64,000 nucleotides of DNA from Candidatus Hebobacterum abditum (GTDB lineage: Bacteria > Armatimonadota > Hebobacteria > Hebobacterales > Hebobacteraceae): contig JALGXW010000003.1 of assembly GCA_029821875.1 (NCBI GenBank), forward strand, positions 1 to 64,000. The letters are read 5' to 3'. The notes under the pieces were generated by a model that worked only from the letters and a program-made list of their open reading frames with translations, ran no database searches and had not been told where the DNA came from. Positions 33,210-40,309 of this stretch are shown in pieces. The position numbers and the translations under genes were made by a program. How positions within the stretch are numbered: the first letter of the stretch is position 1; each line of letters starts with the position of its first letter.

Positions 33210-33270
33210 CCGACTTCCGCGGGCGCGCCCATACGCGGGGCAGCGGCTCGTGCCGATGGGCGCCGCCTCC

Positions 33271-33615
33271 CTACAGCTCAGGGGGCGGAGTGGTAGCGCG
33301 GGTCGGCTGGCTTCCCTTCACCACCTCCTCCACCGCCCGGCGAATCCGCTCAATCTCCCCCTCGCTATCCGGCCCTGGGTTTGCCGCGCAGAAGGCGAGG
33401 CTGAGGTTCATCGTGGCAACCAGATCAGACATGAGGGAGCGGATCCTCCCCGTTGCCTGCTCCGCCCGCGAGACCTCCTCTCGGAGCTTCCGGCAGTCCC
33501 TGAGGGTGGCTCGGTGCAGTCTGCCAAGCAGGAGGACGCCTATTAGGCCAGGTACGGCGACTACGGCAATTCCGAGGTAGTAGGCGACCAGTCCGCCTGT
33601 GGCATCGATCAGCAT
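33271..33615 (-). CDS. Small membrane/coiled-coil protein
   Basis: It is 114 residues from the ATG at 33615. One hydrophobic helix (VAYYLGIAVVAVPGLIGVLLL) is followed by a long charged coil (LRDCRKLREEVSRAEQATGRIRSLM) and a Pro/Thr tail. I recognise no family. It is divergent from a NarL-type regulator, and it parallels the TM-coil peptide beside another orphan receiver at 30.3 kb. Confidence 0.55.
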   Translation of the reverse strand: MLIDATGGLVAYYLGIAVVAVPGLIGVLLLGRLHRATLRDCRKLREEVSRAEQATGRIRSLMSDLVATMNLSLAFCAANPGPDSEGEIERIRRAVEEVVKGSQPTRATTPPPEL

Positions 33616-33637
33616 GGCTCTCTCGTTCCTCTGAGAA

Positions 33638-33665
33638 TCTCTACCAGTCCGACCTTGTGTAACAA
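33638..33665 (-). promoter_or_regulatory. Possible promoter for the small membrane/coiled-coil gene
   Basis: On the minus strand TTGTTA (33660-33665) and TAGAGA (33638-33643) are separated by 16 bases, about 25 bases upstream of the start codon. The match is modest. Confidence 0.35.
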
Positions 33666-33838
33666 GCGTACCGCCTTGCGCAGATGGCCGCAATCGCCTA
33701 AGAGAGTGACACTCCATGCCCCGAAAATACTACATATTGAGGGTGAAACGTGGAAAGAACATCTGGCTGCGATTGACGGCGCACAGCGTGGAGTGGGGGC
33801 TGGGGAACCCGTGGTCGCGAGTTCGCGGTGGCTGAGCC

Positions 33839-34543
33839 ATGGTGATGAGCAAGACGAAGCAGGCGGCACAGACTCGCAGCAGCGTACGAACCGTCAGGAC
33901 GGTCTGCGTAGACGACCAGCTCGTATTCCGCATGGGCCTGCGCATCTATCTGGCGGAGGCGATGCCGGAGGTCGAGTGGGCCGGAGAGGCCGAATCGATA
34001 CCTGCGGGAATTGCACTTTCGGAACGGGTAGCACCCGACCTCATCCTGCTGGACGCCTTCCTCGGGGACGCCGCGGTTGACGACGTGATTGGCCAGTTCC
34101 GCGCCGGCACCCCAGATGTAGCAGTAGTTCTCTTCGCCAATCTCCCCGACATGAAGAATCTGGCGACGGCGGCCAGCTCAGGAGCGAACGGCTACCTGCT
34201 GAAGACGCTGGCGCCCGTGCAGATGGTCGAGGCCCTTCGCCAGGTGCTGCGCGGGGTGAGGTGGATACAGCCGGAGCTGACGCAGCAGCTCTACGCGGAG
34301 TTCGCGCAAGGCCCGCCCGCGGCGGCCTCCGCCTCTGAGGACGAGGCCGACCTCACGCCTCGACAACTCGAGGTGCTGCGACTCGTGGCGCAGGGGCTGC
34401 GCAACGCCGAGATCGCGGAGCGGCTCACGATCAGCGAGCAGACCGTGAAGACGCATGTAGCCCACCTGCTCGAGAAGCTCGGGGTCGCCAGCCGCCTGCA
34501 GGCCGCGCGCTACGCCATCAGCAGGAGGCTGGTGGACGCCTGA
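33839..34543 (+). CDS. NarL/LuxR-family response regulator
   Basis: It is 234 residues. A receiver domain (VDDQ, phospho-acceptor Asp in ILLDAFLGD, Lys in YLLKTLAP) is joined to a LuxR helix-turn-helix: LTPRQLEVLRLVAQGLRNAEIAERL, TVKTHVAHLLEKLGVASRLQAA. The receiver position that normally carries Thr/Ser reads VLFANLP (Ala), so phosphorylation switching may be unusual. No sensor kinase gene is nearby. Confidence 0.88.
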   Translation: MVMSKTKQAAQTRSSVRTVRTVCVDDQLVFRMGLRIYLAEAMPEVEWAGEAESIPAGIALSERVAPDLILLDAFLGDAAVDDVIGQFRAGTPDVAVVLFANLPDMKNLATAASSGANGYLLKTLAPVQMVEALRQVLRGVRWIQPELTQQLYAEFAQGPPAAASASEDEADLTPRQLEVLRLVAQGLRNAEIAERLTISEQTVKTHVAHLLEKLGVASRLQAARYAISRRLVDA

Positions 34544-34759
34544 GCCCCGCGTCCGGCCCAACTCGCCCGGCGTTTGGGGACGCGAACCACCCGCCGGCAC
34601 CCCACGACCTCCCGCCGGTCGAACTCCTGCCTCGTCTCGTGCGCAAGCGTCGCCGCCACGCCACGTACCAGGCCCAGGTTCATCACGACGGGCGCCATAT
34701 GCAGCGTGCCACAGCCCGCGTGGGTGGGCCTCAGGCGGGGCGGCACAGTTGGGCCGGCC

Positions 34760-35287
34760 TCACCCCCGCCAGCCATCCCACATCACGAATTCCTCGAGTG
34801 GAATCCGCCCCTCGGGCTCCATGAATGAGTCGCCCTCGGGATAGCCGAGTGGGGTGAGGGCGACCACGTTTGCATCCTTCGGGAGCTTGAAGAACTCCCT
34901 GAGGTCGGCGTTGTTGAAGGACCCGATCCAGCACGTTCCCAGCCCTTCTGCGCGGGCCGCCAGAGTCAGGTGATCGACCGCGATGACCACATCCACGATC
35001 ATCGCATAGTCTCCCATCCAGTCGCCGCGGTTGAACTTGATGTCCCGGCCGACCGCACAGATGACGACAGGGGCGGTGGCAATGAAGGCCTGATCGTGGC
35101 ACATCGGGACGAGCTTCTGCCTGGTCGCAGCATCCTTGACGACGATCAGGCGAGTCGGCTGGCGGTTGCTGCCGGAGGGGGCGATGCGCGCCGCGTCGAG
35201 AACTCGGATCAACACCTCGTGCGGAATCGCATCGGGGCGGTACTTGCGGACGCTTCGGCGTGTACGGATCACGTCGTAGAGGTCCAT
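34760..35287 (-). CDS. Nitroreductase-family flavoprotein
   Basis: It is 175 residues. It begins MDLYDVIRTRRSVRKYRPD (FMN-binding RRSVR), then APSGSNRQPTR and GLGTCWIGSFN, the usual nitroreductase/BluB-like pattern. It has the shorter length of single-domain NAD(P)H-FMN oxidoreductases. GGAAGG precedes the ATG at 35287. It follows the EamA transporter gene on the same strand. Confidence 0.9.
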   Translation of the reverse strand: MDLYDVIRTRRSVRKYRPDAIPHEVLIRVLDAARIAPSGSNRQPTRLIVVKDAATRQKLVPMCHDQAFIATAPVVICAVGRDIKFNRGDWMGDYAMIVDVVIAVDHLTLAARAEGLGTCWIGSFNNADLREFFKLPKDANVVALTPLGYPEGDSFMEPEGRIPLEEFVMWDGWRG

Positions 35288-35333
35288 GTCAGCCTTCCTC
35301 CATCGGGGTGAGTTCACGCGCGACCGCATCATC

Positions 35334-36263
35334 CTACCACAGGTTCGCCACGACGATGCCGCCGGCCACCAGCGCGGCCGCCACCGTCAGTCCCAGTGTC
35401 ACGGGCTCACCCAGTGCGAGTGCGCTGACGAACACGCCCACCAGCGGCGAGACGAAGCCGAAGATCGAGATGAGGCTGGCGGCGTGCCGCCGCAGTAGCC
35501 ATGTCCAGACCGTGAAGCAGAGCGCACCGATCATGATGCCCTGGTAGACCACCGCGGCCACGCTGATGAACTCCGGTTGCGCTGAGGCCAGGTTCTCAAA
35601 CAGGAGGCTATAGGCGAAGAACGCGGCCGCGCCGATTGCCATCTCCCAGAGCACCAAGCGGCTGGGGTCAATCCGGGAGACTGCGTGCTTCAGGAACACG
35701 ACCTGGGCGCCAAGCAGAAAGGCGCTCAATAGCTGGATGAGATCTCCCCGCAGCTGCGTCCCCTCCCAGGTTCCCCACTCGCCCACGAAGAGGGCCACCA
35801 CGCCGACGAAGGCGGCGATCGCCCCGACGACGCGCCCCGGCGTGGCGCGATCCCCGGGGATCAGGAAATGGGCCATGATGACGACGAAGAATGGATAGGT
35901 GTGCAGCAGCACGATCGAGTGACCGGCCGTCCCCCAGTACACGCCCAGAGTGAAGGTAGAGATCTGGACGATGAAGAAGGCGGCGGCCGCCACCAACCAC
36001 AGGGCCTCGCCCCGCTGCGGCCGCACCTGTACGCCGGTGGCGCGACACCACACCCAAACGCCGACGCTCGCGATCACGAACCGCGCCCCTACTGCTCCCA
36101 TCGGTGGCAGACTGAGAAGTGCGAACTTGAGTGCCGTGGGGTTCGTTCCCCAGATGACCGCTATCAGGACGGCCAGCAGGACCGCCGAGGCGCTAAGACG
36201 AGCAGAGCCCAAATCGGGCCCTCGCTCGCCCACTACCGTCTCCTCAGCAAAGACCTCACTCAT
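35334..36263 (-). CDS. EamA/DMT-family transporter
   Basis: About 309 residues from the ATG at 36263 (earlier starts at 36314 or 36347 would add a low-complexity N-terminus). Ten predicted membrane helices fall in two EamA repeats (AVIWGTNPTALKFALLSLPP, and LVLWEMAIGAAAFFAYSLLF in the second half). The protein should export or import small metabolites at the inner membrane; the substrate is unknown. Confidence 0.82.
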   Translation of the reverse strand: MSEVFAEETVVGERGPDLGSARLSASAVLLAVLIAVIWGTNPTALKFALLSLPPMGAVGARFVIASVGVWVWCRATGVQVRPQRGEALWLVAAAAFFIVQISTFTLGVYWGTAGHSIVLLHTYPFFVVIMAHFLIPGDRATPGRVVGAIAAFVGVVALFVGEWGTWEGTQLRGDLIQLLSAFLLGAQVVFLKHAVSRIDPSRLVLWEMAIGAAAFFAYSLLFENLASAQPEFISVAAVVYQGIMIGALCFTVWTWLLRRHAASLISIFGFVSPLVGVFVSALALGEPVTLGLTVAAALVAGGIVVANLW

Positions 36264-36426
36264 GGCGACAGCGGAGTGTGCCGTGTGGCCTCCTGCAGTA
36301 CTTCCGAAGGCCATTCCGCCCTCGGGATACGGCTCCTTTCCAGGCAAGGAGCGTGCGAGTCATCCGGCGAAGCCACAGTCGCCGGGGCACGTGCCGCGCA
36401 GGACCGACTGCAAAGAGAGAACACGA

Positions 36427-37545
36427 GTGCCGACACCACGTCAGCCACGCAGAGAAGAGGCCGAAGACCTGGCCACACTTCTCGGCGACATCTTCCGTCT
36501 GAGCAAGTTGTACTCTGAAGAGCAGATAGTGACCACGCTGCGGCGGGCAGCGACCCGCCGCGACACGCTCATCATGGCCGAAGACGGCCGCCCCGTGTCG
36601 CACATCCGGACCGCCTACGCAGATGTCCTCGTGTATGGCTGCCGGTTCCGCGTCGCCAGCATAGGATCGGTGTCCACTCACCCCGACTACCGGGGCCGGG
36701 GCTATGCCGGCGCGGTCCTCGAGGCATCTCTGCAGAGGATGGAAGCGAAGCGCGCGAAGGTGCTGATCGTGTCAGGCGACCGCAGCCTCTACCGACGCGC
36801 ACACTGCGTGTCTGTCGGTAGAATTGCCCAGGCCGCGCTGCGGCCGGAACAGCTCGGCGCACCGCCCGCTCACGTGACGGTGCGACGCTTCAGCGCCGAT
36901 GATTGGGCGCCCCTCGCCCCACTCCACCAGACCGAGAGCGTGCGGTTCGCTCGGCCCATGGGCTTCATGTCCAACCTGCCCTTCTGGTGGAACTACGACC
37001 GGCCGGAGATATGGTTGATCGAGGCTTACGGGCGGCCGGCGGCCTACGTCATGCTCGCCCCCCCCTGGGGCAGCGACCCAAAGGAGGCGACGCGCGAGGT
37101 CCACGAGTACGCCGGATCGCGGGCCGTGCTGCTTGATGCCCTGCCGGCGATCTTCGAGGCCGGCAAGATCAATGAGATCCGCGTGCGGGCGCTTGGGCAC
37201 GACGGCGGGTTGATCCATCCGCTCAGACAGCGCGGCCTGGAGTTCGTGGACGAGCCGCTGGCGGGCACGCACCGGATCATCGACCTGCCGGGGCTGATGG
37301 GCAAGCTGCGGCCCTATCTGAGGGAGCGCCTGGAGGTGCGGGACATGCGGCGGCTGTCCTTCGAGCAGCAAGGCGACCGGTGCGCCGTCGCCTACGGGGA
37401 ACAGAGACACGAGCTCACCCTGTCGGAGGCCGCGCCGCTCGTGCTGGGCGGGCCGGGCGCGCCGCAGCTATCGGGGGAACTGGCCCGGGTCCTTCCCGCC
37501 ATCTTCCCCATCCCCTTCCCGCAGCCGGGCTTCAACTACGTCTAG
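36427..37545 (+). CDS. Eis-like GNAT acetyltransferase
   Basis: It is 372 residues from a GTG start. The acetyl-CoA site is STHPDYRGRGYAGAVLEASL (about 80-100). A second GNAT-like half and a C-terminal sterol-carrier-like part (RRLSFEQQGDRCAVAYGE, ELTLSEAAPLVLG) follow the three-part layout of Eis proteins (COG4552). Such enzymes acetylate amines, including aminoglycosides in some species; the substrate here is unknown. A longer reading upstream runs over the divergent EamA gene and is rejected. Confidence 0.8.
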   Translation: MPTPRQPRREEAEDLATLLGDIFRLSKLYSEEQIVTTLRRAATRRDTLIMAEDGRPVSHIRTAYADVLVYGCRFRVASIGSVSTHPDYRGRGYAGAVLEASLQRMEAKRAKVLIVSGDRSLYRRAHCVSVGRIAQAALRPEQLGAPPAHVTVRRFSADDWAPLAPLHQTESVRFARPMGFMSNLPFWWNYDRPEIWLIEAYGRPAAYVMLAPPWGSDPKEATREVHEYAGSRAVLLDALPAIFEAGKINEIRVRALGHDGGLIHPLRQRGLEFVDEPLAGTHRIIDLPGLMGKLRPYLRERLEVRDMRRLSFEQQGDRCAVAYGEQRHELTLSEAAPLVLGGPGAPQLSGELARVLPAIFPIPFPQPGFNYV

Positions 37546-37570
37546 CAAGCCTCGCAGCACGTGGCGCTGC

Positions 37571-37599
37571 TTGACACGCTCGGCCTGGCCCCCTACGAT
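37571..37599 (+). promoter_or_regulatory. Sigma-70 promoter of tRNA-Leu
   Basis: TTGACA (37571-37576), a 17-base spacer and TACGAT (37594-37599). The predicted start near 37606 falls one base before the mature tRNA 5' end. Confidence 0.8.
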
Positions 37600-37606
37600 A
37601 CCCGCG

Positions 37607-37693
37607 GTGGGCGAGTGGCGGAACTGGTAGACGCGCAGGACTTAGAATCCTGTGGCGGTGACGCCGTGGGAGTTCGAGTCTCCCCTCGCCCAC
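37607..37693 (+). tRNA. tRNA-Leu (anticodon UAG)
   Basis: An 87-base cloverleaf with acceptor GTGGGCG / CGCCCAC, anticodon loop CTTAGAA (UAG), a long class II variable arm and T-loop GTTCGAGTC. CCA is not encoded. It reads CUN leucine codons. Confidence 0.95.
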
Positions 37694-37705
37694 TTCGACC
37701 CTGAC

Positions 37706-37735
37706 TTGACAGGCGCCCCGCCCCCAGCTTAGAAT
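37706..37735 (+). promoter_or_regulatory. Sigma-70 promoter of tRNA-Gly
   Basis: TTGACA (37706-37711), an 18-base spacer and TAGAAT (37730-37735), about 19 bases before the tRNA. Confidence 0.75.
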
Positions 37736-37754
37736 TCAGTGTTGACTGTTGCGG

Positions 37755-37829
37755 GCGGGAGTAGCTCAGTGGTAGAGCGTCACCTTGCCAAGGTGAGGGT
37801 CGAGGGTTCAAGTCCCTTCTCCCGCTCCA
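37755..37829 (+). tRNA. tRNA-Gly (anticodon GCC)
   Basis: Acceptor GCGGGAG / CTCCCGC, D-arm GTAGCTCAGTGGTAGAGC, anticodon loop TTGCCAA (GCC), T-loop GTTCAAGTC, and encoded CCA at 37827-37829. Confidence 0.95.
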
Positions 37830-37871
37830 TGTGACTTCGATCGCGCCCGTCGGGCGTGGGCGCAGTTCAGG

Positions 37872-37903
37872 ACCTCGCCTCAGCCTCGGCGAGGTTATCT
37901 TTT
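37872..37903 (+). terminator. Hairpin after tRNA-Gly / before tig
   Basis: ACCTCGCC / GGCGAGGT form a perfect 8-bp stem with an 8-base loop, followed by TATCTTTT. It can end the tRNA transcript or act as an attenuator for trigger factor. Confidence 0.65.
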
Positions 37904-37947
37904 CGGCGCAATGGGCAGAGACGTTCTGTCGTCAAAGGAGCAGGTTC

Positions 37948-39378
37948 GTGAGCAGCCCGGATAGCGAGAAGCTTGACGTCGACGTCGAGGTGAAGGAACT
38001 CGATGGCGGCCAGGTCGAGCTTCAGGTCAAAGTGCCCCCCGACCGCGTCGAGAAGGTCAAGGCGGCCGTCCTCAGGGAGTTCGGACGCAGGGCGAACATC
38101 CCGGGTTTCCGCAAAGGGAAGGCCCCGAGGTCCGTGCTCGAGCGCTTCGTGGATCAGGAGGTGCTGCGCGATCGGATCATCGACTCGCTCCTGGAGGACG
38201 CGTACGACGCGGCCACGGAGAAGGCAGGCATCAAGCCGCTCGACCGAGCGAGGATCGGCGACGCAGATATCACCGAGGAGGCTGGGCTGGCCTTCTCGGC
38301 GACCGTGACCCTGAGACCCGAGATCGAGCTCGGCGAGTACGAGGGTCTGAAGGTCACTCGTCGCGTGACCCCGGTCACCGACGAGAACGTCGAGGCCGAG
38401 CTCGAACGCGTACGCTCCCGCCGAGCGCAGTTCCGCGAGCTTCCCAAGGACGAGCTGGTAACGGAAGGCGACCTCGCGATTGTCGACTACGAGATGTTCC
38501 TAGACGGCGAGAAGAAGGAGGACGCCAGCGCCCAGGGCTATCCGCTGGAGGTCGGCGCAGACCAGCTCTTCCCGGAGATGAATGAGGCTCTGCCCGGCTC
38601 GAAGGCCGGGGAGACCCGCGACGTCGAGGTGAGATACCGGGAGGACCACTCCGATCCGTCGCTCGCCGGCAAGACGGCTCAGTTCAAGGTGACCGTCAAG
38701 GAGGCGCGGCGCCGCCAGCTGCCAGAACTCGACGACGACTTCGCAAAGGAGGTGTCGGACCTCGAGACGCTCGACGCCCTCCGACAGCGCATCAGAGAGA
38801 ACCTCGAAGCGGTCGGGAAGGCCCTCGCGGAAGAGGAGGTCAGGACGCAGCTCATCCAGCAGGTGAGCGAGACGGCCTCACTCGACGTGCCCGAGGCGCT
38901 CGTGGGCCGGGAAGTCGACCGCCGAATGGAGGAGGTCGAGAACGAACTGGACCGCCGAGGCCTGACACTCCACCAACACCTCCAGAACACGAATCGGTCG
39001 TTTGAAGACTGGCGCGCGGACATCGAGGCCGATGCCCGGGCCGCGGCCCGTCGGGCACTCGTGCTTGACGAGATCGGCGAGCGAGAGACGATCCACGTGA
39101 CCGATGAAGAGATGCACGAGGAGATGCACCGCCAGGCCGAGAGGGAGGGTCAGAGCGAGCAGGACCTCCAGGAGCGATACTCCTCCGATCCGGCGCAATT
39201 CAACCGCCTCGTGACGAGGCTCTACCACCGGAAGACCGTCCAGTTCCTCCTGGACAATGCGGAGGTCACGGAAGAGATCGTAGAGCCGGAGGCGGCGGAA
39301 GAAGACTCCGCCGACACCGCCTCCGAGCGCGGTGACTCGGTGCCGCCGGAACAGGAAGCAGACAGGACGGATGAGTAG
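37948..39378 (+). CDS. tig: Trigger factor (ribosome-bound chaperone)
   Basis: It is 476 residues from the GTG at 37948 (AAGGAG seven bases upstream; a longer reading from 37831 is unsupported). The N-terminal ribosome-binding motif is GFRKGKAP, followed by an FKBP-type domain (about 155-240) and a long helical C-terminal chaperone arm with an acidic tail. It guides nascent proteins. In many bacteria tig is followed by clpP-clpX on the same strand; here they lie downstream on the opposite strand. Confidence 0.95.
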   Translation: MSSPDSEKLDVDVEVKELDGGQVELQVKVPPDRVEKVKAAVLREFGRRANIPGFRKGKAPRSVLERFVDQEVLRDRIIDSLLEDAYDAATEKAGIKPLDRARIGDADITEEAGLAFSATVTLRPEIELGEYEGLKVTRRVTPVTDENVEAELERVRSRRAQFRELPKDELVTEGDLAIVDYEMFLDGEKKEDASAQGYPLEVGADQLFPEMNEALPGSKAGETRDVEVRYREDHSDPSLAGKTAQFKVTVKEARRRQLPELDDDFAKEVSDLETLDALRQRIRENLEAVGKALAEEEVRTQLIQQVSETASLDVPEALVGREVDRRMEEVENELDRRGLTLHQHLQNTNRSFEDWRADIEADARAAARRALVLDEIGERETIHVTDEEMHEEMHRQAEREGQSEQDLQERYSSDPAQFNRLVTRLYHRKTVQFLLDNAEVTEEIVEPEAAEEDSADTASERGDSVPPEQEADRTDE

Positions 39379-39433
39379 GCAGGAGGGGCGCCCCCCTCTC
39401 GCGCGGAATCCAGCACTCGGGAGGCGATAGGAC

Positions 39434-40219
39434 ATGGTACCGCGGACTCTGATTGCCCTTGCGCTCGTCGTGGCCGCAGGCCCCGTCGCGGCTGCGCCCA
39501 CCGACGTCGCGTTCGAGACGATTCGATTGAGGAATGTCCTTGCCTGCGACCTGGCGCCGCTGCTGGGATCGCAGTTCCGGTACGCAGATGAACTGGCGAA
39601 GTGGCCGGCCGGGTCCGATCCGCCGGCGGCGACTGACTTCCCGGGCATCAGCATCCTGACGGCCGCGCATCCGACGGCCCGGGCAATTCTGGCCGCCGGG
39701 ACAGCGCGCGCGGTCGGAGAGCTCCGTGCATACGTGCAGACCCTCGACGTGGCACAACCACTCGTGCGCATCACGGCCGAGGTCTACCCGGCGCCACCCA
39801 CGGATACGCAGCGCTGGACCCAGTTGGCGCCCAACGTAGGTGGCGTGAGCGTGTCGGCGCGGGCAGTGGGCCAACAGGAAAGGTTGAGCTTCCAGGCCCT
39901 GCCGGCCGGCTTCAAGCCGACCCAGATCATAGTCACGACAGTCAAGCGGCGACCCGAGTTCATCCCGCTCCCCCACTACTCAGGCTTCCCCCAGGTGCTG
40001 CTCGCGGTGGCGGTGGACCGGGGCGGCCGCGGCCAGATCTCTGTCGGCTGCGGCGTGCTTGGGACTGGGGGGAAGCCGCTGGACACGGTGAAGGTGGCAA
40101 CTGGCCTGCGCCGGACGGTTCGCCTGTCGCCAGGTGAGCGGCTTGCACTGCGGTTTGAGCAGGGGCAGGCCGCTGTCACGGTGATCCTGACGGTGGACAC
40201 CGGCGTGTCCCAGCGCTAG
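39434..40219 (+). CDS. Secreted protein with secretin-like N-domain features
   Basis: It is 261 residues with a signal peptide (about 1-21, ending AAAPTD). FETIRLRNVLACDLAPLLG and LRAYVQTLDVAQPLVRITAEVYP resemble the short N-domains of secretins, which read ...LD.P.PQV.IEA. No secretin gate domain follows. GGAGGCGATAG precedes the ATG. It may be a periplasmic domain protein of a secretion or pilus system, or merely share the fold. Confidence 0.55.
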   Translation: MVPRTLIALALVVAAGPVAAAPTDVAFETIRLRNVLACDLAPLLGSQFRYADELAKWPAGSDPPAATDFPGISILTAAHPTARAILAAGTARAVGELRAYVQTLDVAQPLVRITAEVYPAPPTDTQRWTQLAPNVGGVSVSARAVGQQERLSFQALPAGFKPTQIIVTTVKRRPEFIPLPHYSGFPQVLLAVAVDRGGRGQISVGCGVLGTGGKPLDTVKVATGLRRTVRLSPGERLALRFEQGQAAVTVILTVDTGVSQR

Positions 40220-40252
40220 CTCGAGCGCGGACAAGGGGAGCGGCCACGAAAG

Positions 40253-40286
40253 AGGCAGCGGCCCTTTGAGCTGAGGACCGCTGCCT
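40253..40286. terminator. Hairpin between convergent genes
   Basis: AGGCAGCGG (40253-40261) pairs with CCGCTGCCT (40278-40286) across a 16-base loop, between the secretin-like gene and lon, which converge here. Confidence 0.45.
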
Positions 40287-40309
40287 GAGGTCTGGCTCTG
40301 CCGACCTGC

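Noticed and set aside
34510-34776. Frames in both directions between the NarL-type regulator and the nitroreductase
   Set aside because: No ribosome site, no hydrophobic or domain pattern; the 216-base gap is treated as noncoding.
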